Shown one piece after another: positions 6,211 through 12,565 of a stretch of 13,805 bases of DNA. Position numbers and translations under genes: made by a program. This stretch comes from Betaproteobacteria bacterium (GTDB lineage: Bacteria; Pseudomonadota; Gammaproteobacteria; Burkholderiales; SG8-39). The notes below the pieces were generated by a model. The model saw nothing but the letters and a program-made list of their open reading frames with translations. It was not told the origin of the DNA and searched no databases. The stretch's first letter is position 1. Each line of letters starts with the position of its first letter. The stretch spans positions 1 through 13,805 of the forward strand of contig JAABQT010000017.1 of NCBI GenBank assembly GCA_011391295.1, given 5' to 3'.

Positions 6211-7145
6211 CGCGCCGGCTCGCGGCGCGCCTCGTCGCCGTCGCCGCCGCGCTCGGCGCCCTGGCGCTGCTGCCCCTTTGGGTGAGCAATCCCTACGTGC
6301 TGTCGGTGCTGACGCTCGCCGCGCTCTACGCCATCTTCGCCTCGAGCTGGGACATCCTCTCGGGTTACATCGGGCAGCTCAATTTCGGGCACGCCGTGTT
6401 CTTCGGCGTCGGCGCCTACACGGCGGGCTTCCTCGGCCCGCACCTGCCGCCGCTGCTGGTGCTGCCGGCCGGATCCCTGGCGGCGGTGGTTTTCGCGTTC
6501 CTCGTCGGGCTGCCCTGCCTCAAGCTGCGCGGGCCCTACCTGTCGCTCACCACGCTGGTGTTTCCCCTGATCCTGGAGCGCCTCGCGTTCACCTTTCGCG
6601 ACGTGACCGGCGGCGAGTACGGCTTGCGCGTCGAGCCCCCGCTCTCAGGGCTGGGCCTGTACTTCGCCGCCCTGGCGCTGCTCGCCGCGACGCTCGCCGT
6701 GCTGCTCGCGGTGGCCGAGTCGCGCCTCGGACGCACCTTCCGCGCCATCGGCGACGACGAACTCGCCGCGATGGCGGCGGGCATCAACACCACCCGCTAC
6801 AAGCTCGGCGCCTTCGTGCTCGGCGCGGCGCTCGCGGGCCTGGGCGGCGTGCTCTACGCCTACCACCTGCGCCACGTAGGGCCGGAAGTGTTCGGCCTGT
6901 TCACCTCCTTCGCCATCGTCATCATGGGCATCGTCGGCGGCATGGGCACCATCCTCGGCCCGGCGATCGGCGCGTTCTTCCTCACGCTGCTCGGGGAGTC
7001 GCTGCGCGAGATCGAGACCTACCGGCTGCTCGTGTACAGCGGCGTGATGATCCTGTGTGTGCTGTACCTGCCGCGCGGCCTGTGGAGCCTGGGCGAGGCG
7101 CTGCCCGCCCTCGCGCGGCGCCTGCGCGCCGCCCCCGCGAAATGA
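6207..7145 (+). CDS. livM: Liv-type ABC permease, LivM family
   Basis: A 312-residue inner-membrane permease, second half of the Liv channel. Family marks are YAIFASSWDILSGYIGQLNFGHAVFFGVGAYTAG (about 46-79, the conserved SGY-GQ-NFGHA stretch), the CLKLRGPYLSLTTL segment (about 105-118), the coupling loop SRLGRTFRAIGDDELAAMAAGINTTRYKL (about 172-200), and IVIMGIVGGMGTILGPAIGAF toward the end. It starts at ATG 6207 in an ATGA overlap with the preceding permease and ends in another ATGA overlap with the ATPase gene. At 312 residues it is at the short end for LivM, without the long N-terminal extension of the E. coli protein. Confidence 0.93.
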   Translation: MTRRLAARLVAVAAALGALALLPLWVSNPYVLSVLTLAALYAIFASSWDILSGYIGQLNFGHAVFFGVGAYTAGFLGPHLPPLLVLPAGSLAAVVFAFLVGLPCLKLRGPYLSLTTLVFPLILERLAFTFRDVTGGEYGLRVEPPLSGLGLYFAALALLAATLAVLLAVAESRLGRTFRAIGDDELAAMAAGINTTRYKLGAFVLGAALAGLGGVLYAYHLRHVGPEVFGLFTSFAIVIMGIVGGMGTILGPAIGAFFLTLLGESLREIETYRLLVYSGVMILCVLYLPRGLWSLGEALPALARRLRAAPAK

Positions 7146-7894
7146 GCGCGCTGCTCGCCGTAGAGCGCGTCACCAAGCGCTTCCGCGGCCTCACCGCGCT
7201 CTCGGCGGTGAGCTTCGAGGTGGCGCGCGGCGAGATGGCGGTGGTGATCGGGCCGAACGGCGCGGGCAAGACCACGCTGTTCAACGTCATCACCGGCTTT
7301 GCGCGCCCCGAGGAGGGCCGCGTGACGCTCTCGGGCGAGCCGCTCGCCGCGCTCGCGCCCCACGCCGTGGTGCGGCGCGGCCTGGCGCGCACCTTCCAGA
7401 TCCCGCGCCCGTTCAAGAGCCTCACCGTCGGCGAGACCGTGTCGCTCGCGCGCCCATCCGCCGCCGGCAACGTCCTCGGCGCGCCTGGTGCGGCCGGCGT
7501 GGGAAGCGCCGAGCGCGTGCTGCGCCTGGTGCAGCTGTGGGAGCGGCGCGACGAGCCGGCGGGCACGCTGTCGCAAGGCGACCTGAAGCTGCTCGAGGTC
7601 GCGCGCGCGCTCGCCACCAATCCGGCGCTGCTGCTGCTCGACGAGCCCTACGCGGGGCTCGGGCCCGGCGAGATGGCGCGCCTCACGCGCGTGGTGATGG
7701 ACCTGCACGCCGCTGGACTCACGCTCGTCATCATCGAGCACAAGCTGCGCGAGCTGATGAAGCTCACGCGGCGCGTCATCGTGCTCCACTACGGCGAGAA
7801 GATCGCCGACGGCACGCCGGCCGAGGTGTCGCGCGAGCCGCGCGTGCTCGAGGCCTACATGGGCGGGCGCGGCGGGATGGCCGAGCATGCTTGA
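7142..7894 (+). CDS. livG: Liv-type ABC transporter ATPase, LivG family
   Basis: A 250-residue ATPase that powers the importer as one of two cytoplasmic subunits. Walker A is GPNGAGKT (37-44), Q-loop Gln86 in RTFQIPRPF, Walker B LLLLDEP (163-169), H-loop His200 in IIEHKL, and the C-terminal EVSREPRVLEAYMG is the LivG-type ending (about 228-241). The signature motif is LSQGD (143-147) instead of the canonical LSGGQ; LivG proteins commonly deviate here. The segment after the Q-loop (SARPSAAGN region, about 101-123) is Ala/Gly-rich and short compared with E. coli LivG. It starts at ATG 7142 in an ATGA overlap with livM and overlaps the next gene by 8 bp. Confidence 0.93.
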   Translation: MSALLAVERVTKRFRGLTALSAVSFEVARGEMAVVIGPNGAGKTTLFNVITGFARPEEGRVTLSGEPLAALAPHAVVRRGLARTFQIPRPFKSLTVGETVSLARPSAAGNVLGAPGAAGVGSAERVLRLVQLWERRDEPAGTLSQGDLKLLEVARALATNPALLLLDEPYAGLGPGEMARLTRVVMDLHAAGLTLVIIEHKLRELMKLTRRVIVLHYGEKIADGTPAEVSREPRVLEAYMGGRGGMAEHA

Positions 7895-8594
7895 GGTCCG
7901 CGGGCTCGCCGTGCACTACGGCAAGGCGCTCGCGCTGGAAGGCGTCGAGCTGGAGGTGCCCGAGCATTCGCTGGTGTCGGTGATCGGGCCGAACGGCGCG
8001 GGCAAGACCACGCTGCTGCGCGCGATCTCCGGCCTCTTGCGCCCGAGCGCGGGCGAGGTGCGCTTTCGCGGCGGCGTGATGAACGGGATTCCCGCGCACC
8101 GCGTGACGCGCGCGGGCCTGGTGCATTGCCCGGAAGGGCGGCGGCCGTTCCCGGAGATGAGCGTCGCGGACAATCTGCTGCTCGGGGCGCCGCTGTGGCC
8201 GAGCGCCGCCGAGGCCCAGGCGCGCTTGGCGGAAGTACTGGCGCTCTTTCCGCGACTGCTGGAGCGCCAGCCGCAGATGGCGGGCACGCTCTCCGGCGGC
8301 GAGCAGCAGATGGTCGCGCTCGGCCGCGCGCTGATGTGCCGGCCGCGCCTGCTGCTGCTGGATGAGCCCTCGATGGGCCTCGCGCCGCGCGTGGTGGCCG
8401 AGGTGTTCGAGGCGATCGGCAAGATCCGCGCGATGGGCGTCACAGTGCTGCTGGTCGAACAGAACGTAGAGTTGGCGCTGGAGCTCAGCGACGCGGTGGC
8501 GGTTCTCGACCACGGGCAGCTCGTGTTCCGCGGCACGCCCGCCGAGCTCGTGCGCGACGCGCGGCTGCGCGAGGTCTACCTGGGCGTAGCGTGA
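7887..8594 (+). CDS. livF: Liv-type ABC transporter ATPase, LivF family
   Basis: A 235-residue ATPase, partner of the LivG-type subunit. Walker A is GPNGAGKT (34-41), the signature LSGGE (135-139), Walker B LLLLDEP (155-161), and the LivF-type ending of the active site is LLVEQNVELAL (188-198), where Gln192 replaces the usual switch His, as is normal in LivF. The motif LVHCPEGRRPFPEMSVADNLLLG (78-100) is also characteristic. ATG 7887 lies 8 bp inside the preceding gene and the TGA stop overlaps a GTG start of the following hydrolase, so translation is coupled through all five transporter genes into the enzyme. Confidence 0.94.
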   Translation: MLEVRGLAVHYGKALALEGVELEVPEHSLVSVIGPNGAGKTTLLRAISGLLRPSAGEVRFRGGVMNGIPAHRVTRAGLVHCPEGRRPFPEMSVADNLLLGAPLWPSAAEAQARLAEVLALFPRLLERQPQMAGTLSGGEQQMVALGRALMCRPRLLLLDEPSMGLAPRVVAEVFEAIGKIRAMGVTVLLVEQNVELALELSDAVAVLDHGQLVFRGTPAELVRDARLREVYLGVA

Positions 8595-9562
8595 TCCGCG
8601 GCCGCCTTTCCGTGCCGAGCCGCTCGGCGCCATGGCTCACGCTCGCGCTGCGCGCGGTCGCGCCCGCGGCGGGCGCGAAGCGCGCGGTACTGCTGCTGCA
8701 CGGCGCGACGCTTCCCGGGTTCCTCTTCGATCCGCGCCCGCCAGCGCGCTCGCTGCTCGCGCACCTCGCGGGCCTGGGCTTTGCCGCCTACGCGCTCGAC
8801 CTGCGCGGCTTCGGCGATTCGACGCGGCCGGAGGCGGGTACGCCCGGGTTCGACCCGGCGCGCCCGTTCGCGCGGGCGGTCGAGTGCATCGCGGACGTCG
8901 CCGAGGCGCTGCGCTTCCTGCGCGAGGAGCGCGGGCACCAGTCGGTGGCGATGATGGGGTTTTCCTGGGGCACCGTCGTCGCCGGGTGCTACGCCGCGGC
9001 GAATCCGGGGGCGGTGAGTTCGCTCGTGCTCTATGCGCCGATCTATGCGGAGCCGAATCCCGGCTGGATGCTGCTCCTGCGCGACCCGGCGGACCCGTCG
9101 ATCCTCAACCGGTCCTACGGCGCCTACCGCTGGACCACCGCCCAGGCGCTGCGCGACCGGTGGGATTCCGACATCCCGGTGGCGGACAAGAAAGCCTGGC
9201 GGTCCGATGAGGTGCTCGCTTCGGTGCTGGAGGGCGCGCTCGTCTGCGATCCGAAGTCCGGCGAGCGCTCGCCGCCCGCGTTCCGCTCGCCCAACGGGCC
9301 TTTCGCGGACATCTTCGAGGCGTTCAGCGGGCGGCCGCTGTACGACGCTGCGGCGATCCGGGCGCCGGTGCTGATCGTGCGCGGCGAGGGGGATTCGACG
9401 GCGACGGAGGCGGATGCGCGGCGCTTGCTCGAGGCGCTGGGGTCGCGGATCAAGTTGAGCCGGACCGTTCCACAGGGGAGCCACTTCGCGCTGCTGGAGC
9501 GTTCGGCGCCGGTTCTTTATCAGGCTTGCGAGGAGTTCCTCCTCCGCTTCGCGCTAACGTAA
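8591..9562 (+). CDS. Alpha/beta hydrolase encoded in the Liv operon
   Basis: A 323-residue alpha/beta-hydrolase-fold protein without signal peptide, hence probably cytosolic. The oxyanion region is LLLHGAT (35-41), the nucleophile elbow GFSWG (123-127, Ser125), the likely acid Asp268 in RGEGDST and the catalytic His298 in QGSHFALLE. LRGFGDS (71-77) is another family mark. It probably cleaves an ester, amide or C-C bond; substrate class cannot be read. It starts with GTG 8591 in a GTGA overlap with livF, so it is the sixth gene of the operon. A hydrolase fused by coupling to an importer suggests that the imported compound, or a product of it, is hydrolysed. Its last 9 bp overlap the convergent esterase gene. 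Confidence 0.9.
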   Translation: MIRGRLSVPSRSAPWLTLALRAVAPAAGAKRAVLLLHGATLPGFLFDPRPPARSLLAHLAGLGFAAYALDLRGFGDSTRPEAGTPGFDPARPFARAVECIADVAEALRFLREERGHQSVAMMGFSWGTVVAGCYAAANPGAVSSLVLYAPIYAEPNPGWMLLLRDPADPSILNRSYGAYRWTTAQALRDRWDSDIPVADKKAWRSDEVLASVLEGALVCDPKSGERSPPAFRSPNGPFADIFEAFSGRPLYDAAAIRAPVLIVRGEGDSTATEADARRLLEALGSRIKLSRTVPQGSHFALLERSAPVLYQACEEFLLRFALT

Positions 9563-10654
9563 CGCCTTATGGAGAAACGGCAGGCTGACGTCCATCCGGT
9601 AGTCGATGTCGGAGTGGTCGTCGTCGAACTCCTCGTAGCGATTTTGTATGCCCGCCTCGGCCAAGCGCTGCGCCAGGATCCGCGACCCGTATTGAATATG
9701 GTACTGGTCCTTCCACCCGCAGTCGATGTAAATCCCGCGCAGTGACTTCAGGTTTTCCTGATATCTCGAAACGAGATTGATCGGATCATTCCTCCGCCAC
9801 TCCCTCCACCGCTCCTCAATCACCTCCCCCGACTCCGCATTGAACGGAATCCTGAACCCATTCGGCGCCCGCGGATCCGGGTCATAAGTCGCCGCCATGC
9901 ACAGATTCATGATGCAGTGGACTTCCTTCCCCGAGAGCTTCTCCTTCTTCCACACGTGCGCCAGGAACCGCTTGATGCGCCCGTCGTCCAGGCCCTTGTC
10001 CAATCCTTTGCGCCGCGCCTCGCGGCGCGCGTCGTAAACCCCGGCCCTGCGCTTGGGCACGCGGTACTTGGCGAGCTCGTTCAGGGTGTTCGGCCAGTCG
10101 TGCCAGTAGACGAAGTCGAAGTAGGCGTCGCCAGAATGGTCGGCGATGGCGCCCCAGTACTTCGCGTACTTCATGCCGTGGATGATGGCGCCGTAGCCGC
10201 CTGAGGACTTGCCGAAGCAGCCGCGGTGCTCGCGCGACGCCAGGGTGCGGAACTCCCGGTCGACGAAGGGAATGATCTCGCGAGTCAGGTAGTCGGCGTA
10301 GTCGCCGATGGCGGAGGAGTTGACGTACTGGTTGCCGCCCAAGGCAGTGAAGCAGTCCGGAAACACGATGATGGCGGGACCCATCTTCTTTTCATGGATG
10401 AGCCGCGCAGCGCGCTCCGGCACGTTGTCGCCGAAGGGCTTCCAGTTGGCGTGCGCGAGTCCTGACCCAGTGAAGCCGACCAGGTCGTAGAGCACCGGGA
10501 AACGCCGCCTGGTGCCCTCGTCGTACTGCGGCGGCAGCCACACCCCGACCTTGCGCACGTGCGGATCCCCGAGCGGGTTCCCCTTCAGGATCGAAGAGCT
10601 GTGCTCGAGGACGACGAAGGTGCCGGCGGGGCCTTTGGGGCGTTTGAGGGACAT
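9554..10654 (-). CDS. Esterase D / ferric-enterobactin-esterase-like alpha/beta hydrolase
   Basis: A 366-residue putative esterase. It resembles the esterase D/Fes superfamily: [28 protein letters not shown] (36-63) is the first-strand region, [20 protein letters not shown] (94-113) the next, and [12 protein letters not shown] (145-156) the nucleophile elbow with Ser150. Likely triad partners are Asp316 (CGWKDQYH) and His347 (DDDHSDIDY). No signal peptide is seen, so it is probably cytosolic. ATG 10654 is the only usable start, because the open frame upstream contains no other start codon before a TGA; no Shine-Dalgarno is evident. It converges with the Liv-operon hydrolase (9-bp overlap). 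The two hydrolases are unrelated in sequence. The C-terminal third shows more AT-ending codons than neighbours. Substrate unknown. Confidence 0.88.
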   Translation of the reverse strand: MSLKRPKGPAGTFVVLEHSSSILKGNPLGDPHVRKVGVWLPPQYDEGTRRRFPVLYDLVGFTGSGLAHANWKPFGDNVPERAARLIHEKKMGPAIIVFPDCFTALGGNQYVNSSAIGDYADYLTREIIPFVDREFRTLASREHRGCFGKSSGGYGAIIHGMKYAKYWGAIADHSGDAYFDFVYWHDWPNTLNELAKYRVPKRRAGVYDARREARRKGLDKGLDDGRIKRFLAHVWKKEKLSGKEVHCIMNLCMAATYDPDPRAPNGFRIPFNAESGEVIEERWREWRRNDPINLVSRYQENLKSLRGIYIDCGWKDQYHIQYGSRILAQRLAEAGIQNRYEEFDDDHSDIDYRMDVSLPFLHKALR

Positions 10655-10677
10655 GGTGCCGATATCGTAGTCGGGTC

Positions 10678-10989
10678 TTGCGTATCCACTCGATTCGCGG
10701 GCACAAGGTCATGCTGGCCTCGGACCTGGCGGTGCTCTATGGCGTCCAAACGAGAGCCCTGGTCCAGGCGGTCAAGCGCAATCTGGAGCGGTTCCCGCCG
10801 GACTTCGCTTTTCAGCTGACGGAACAAGAAGTTACGGTTCTAAGATCACAGTTTGTGATCTTAGACGAGGCGACTAGCCAGCGTGAGGGGCGCGGCAGGT
10901 ACGCGAAGTACGTGCCTTACGCCTTCACCGAGCAAGGGGTCGCCATGCCGGCGCCGAAGCGCAAGATTGGATTCGTGCAGGGCGAGTAA
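10678..10989 (+). pseudogene. Truncated ORF6N-domain gene (phage/mobile-element remnant)
   Basis: The frame matches the ORF6N domain of phage-type and mobile-element DNA-binding proteins: [18 protein letters not shown] (6-23), [22 protein letters not shown] (30-51) and [13 protein letters not shown] (77-89). Intact relatives continue after the GVAM with LSSVL and a longer C-terminal half; here 14 unrelated residues and a TAA follow, and neither other frame resumes the family sequence, so the 3' part was lost by deletion or rearrangement near 10945. The 5' end is also poor: the only possible start upstream of Met12 is TTG 10678, without a Shine-Dalgarno, and normal relatives have a few more residues. 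The gene is probably dead. It is somewhat AT-richer than its neighbours, consistent with transfer. Confidence 0.75.
10839..10865. repeat. 12-bp perfect inverted repeat inside the ORF6N remnant
   Basis: TCTAAGATCACA (10839-10850), loop GTT, TGTGATCTTAGA (10854-10865). The arms are perfect and AT-rich in a GC-rich window. The repeat encodes the residues LRSQFVILD of the domain, so part of it is constrained by protein sequence. Possible roles are a regulatory or protein-binding palindrome, a hairpin in the message, or a recombination site; none is shown. Confidence 0.8.
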
Positions 10990-11003
10990 GCTGCTCGCGC
11001 AGC
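10990..11003 (-). terminator. Stem-loop after the VOC gene (weak terminator candidate)
   Basis: On the minus strand GCTGC-GCGA-GCAGC forms a 5-bp stem with a GNRA tetraloop 6 nt after the VOC stop, followed by TTACTC. It may stabilise or end the TRAP operon message, but the stem is short and the T run poor. Confidence 0.3.
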
Positions 11004-11009
11004 GGACCT

Positions 11010-11534
11010 TCAGCCGCCTTCCTTCTTCGCTGCCTGCTCCGCGCCCCGCTTGATCTCAGCCATCGAGAGATCCTTGGTATGCGTGGCGACGTACCACATG
11101 TGGCCGAACGGGTCTTCGATCGAGCAGGTGCGGTCGCCGTAGAACTGGTCCTGCAGAGGCCGCACCACCTTGCCACCGGCAGCAACCGCGCGAGCGGCCG
11201 TGGCATCCACGTCCTTGACGTAAAGATGGATGAGCACGGTCGTGCCGCCGCGCGTCTGCGGACCGAAGAACGACATCGCCTCGTACTCGTCCGACAGCAT
11301 GACGCGCGAATCGCCGATCTGGACCTCGGCATGGCCGAGCTTGCCGTCGGGCCCGGGCATGCGCACGAGCTCCTTCGCACCGAACGCCTTCTTGTAGAAC
11401 TCGATCGCCTGCGCGCCGCCGCGCACGGCGAGGTAGGGAGTAATCGAGTGATAGCCGGCCGGAATCGGCTGCACCTTCTTCTTCGCCGCGGTTTTCTTCG
11501 CCGGCAGCTTCCTGCCTGTCGCCTTGCGTTTCAT
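11010..11534 (-). CDS. PhnB-like VOC (glyoxalase/bleomycin-resistance) protein with basic tail
   Basis: A 174-residue vicinal-oxygen-chelate fold protein. The domain covers about residues 22-153, with GYHSITPYLAVRGGAQAIEFYKKAFGAKE (27-55), HAEVQIGDSRVMLSDE (68-83), a second beta-alpha module from TTVLIHLYVKDVDA (98-111), and DRTCSIEDPFGHMWYVATH (134-152). This is the PhnB-like subgroup, mostly of unknown reaction. Residues 1-20 are a lysine/alanine-rich tail (KRKATGRKLPAKKTAAKKK) of the type seen in nucleic-acid-binding proteins, and the C-terminus is AAKKEGG. AAGGAG 8 nt upstream supports ATG 11534; the frame stays open further upstream but without similarity. It follows the dehydrogenase by 41 bp and is likely the last gene of the TRAP operon. 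Confidence 0.85.
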   Translation of the reverse strand: MKRKATGRKLPAKKTAAKKKVQPIPAGYHSITPYLAVRGGAQAIEFYKKAFGAKELVRMPGPDGKLGHAEVQIGDSRVMLSDEYEAMSFFGPQTRGGTTVLIHLYVKDVDATAARAVAAGGKVVRPLQDQFYGDRTCSIEDPFGHMWYVATHTKDLSMAEIKRGAEQAAKKEGG

Positions 11535-11575
11535 CGGTGGTCTCCTTTCAAGCGATGGCAGGCTGACGCGTCGTC

Positions 11576-12550
11576 TCAGACGAACTGGTTCTTCAACGCG
11601 GTTTCCCCCCGCCACAGCCGCTCGAGGTTTTCCAGCAGCAGGTCGATCACGTTGTCCTCGTAGCGCTGCGTCTCGCCGGCGGTGTGCGGCGTGATCAGCA
11701 GGTTGGGTACGCTCCACAGCGCGGACTGCGCCGGCAGCGGCTCCTGCCACACGCAATCGAGCGCCGCCCCGGCAATCGCGTTGCGCCCGAGCGCCTCAAA
11801 CAGCGCAGGCTCGTTCACCACCTTGCCGCGCGCGACGTTGACGAGGCAGGCCGAGGGCTTCATCGCCGCGAGTGCCTTCGCATCGATCAGGTTCTCGGTG
11901 GCAGGCGTGAGCGGGCAGGTCAGCGCAACGAAGTCGGCTTCCGGCAGCACGGCAAGCAGCCCCTCCTCGCCCACCACCCGGTCGGCCGCGCCCGCGCCCC
12001 TGGACACGTCGCGACGGCACCCGATGACCTTCATGTCGAAGGCCTTGGCGAGTGTCGCCAGGCGGGAGCCGATGCGCCCCAGGCCCACGATCAGCAGGGT
12101 CTTGCCGCCCAGTTCGTCCTCGCGCCGCGCGATCTCGCCGATCATGCCGCGCCAGTTCTTCGCCGCCTGGTTGTCGCGCGCCTCGGGGATCTTGCGCGCC
12201 AGCGCGAGGATCAGCGCGATGGCGTGCTCGGCGACCGCGCGTTCGTTGGCGCCCTGCGCGCTGGCCACCCGGATGCCGGCTTCGGCCAGGGCCCCGCGCG
12301 AATACTGGTCGGTGCCGGCGCTGATCGACTGGACGAAGGCCAGCCGCGGCGCCCGGGGAATCAGGTCGTTGCGCCACAGGCCGGAGCACAGCAGCACGTC
12401 GGCTTGCGCGATGCGCGCCTTCAGGTCGTCCGGGCTGCGCACCTCGAACCAGTCGAGCCCGGTGTTGCGCAGCGCAAAGCGCTCGCCCAGGCGGTAGGCG
12501 ACGTGCGCGAAGCAGACGGTGAGTTTGTCCCGGGCGGGAATGGGGCGCAT
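11576..12550 (-). CDS. D-2-hydroxyacid dehydrogenase, NAD(P)-dependent
   Basis: A 324-residue cytosolic oxidoreductase that interconverts a 2-oxo acid and a D-2-hydroxy acid. The split catalytic domain brackets the nucleotide-binding domain, which has the Rossmann glycine motif GLGRIG (156-161) and CRRD at 178-181 after the second strand. The presence of two arginines there points to possible NADPH preference. The catalytic set is Arg241 (NVARGKVV), Glu270 (VWQEPLP) and His289 (TPHTAG); VQSISAGTDQY (73-83) is the substrate-loop region. It begins 15 bp after the TRAP permease stop, with GAGGAA just upstream of ATG 12550, so the two are cotranscribed. The imported carboxylate is likely its substrate or precursor; this is inferred from position. 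Glyoxylate/hydroxypyruvate-type activity is possible. Confidence 0.93.
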   Translation of the reverse strand: MRPIPARDKLTVCFAHVAYRLGERFALRNTGLDWFEVRSPDDLKARIAQADVLLCSGLWRNDLIPRAPRLAFVQSISAGTDQYSRGALAEAGIRVASAQGANERAVAEHAIALILALARKIPEARDNQAAKNWRGMIGEIARREDELGGKTLLIVGLGRIGSRLATLAKAFDMKVIGCRRDVSRGAGAADRVVGEEGLLAVLPEADFVALTCPLTPATENLIDAKALAAMKPSACLVNVARGKVVNEPALFEALGRNAIAGAALDCVWQEPLPAQSALWSVPNLLITPHTAGETQRYEDNVIDLLLENLERLWRGETALKNQFV

Positions 12551-12565
12551 GCGTTCCTCGCGCTG

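Noticed and set aside
11535..11756. Upstream extension of the VOC protein frame
   Set aside because: It overlaps the dehydrogenase 3' end, has no VOC similarity, and the ribosome binding site AAGGAG is placed for ATG 11534.
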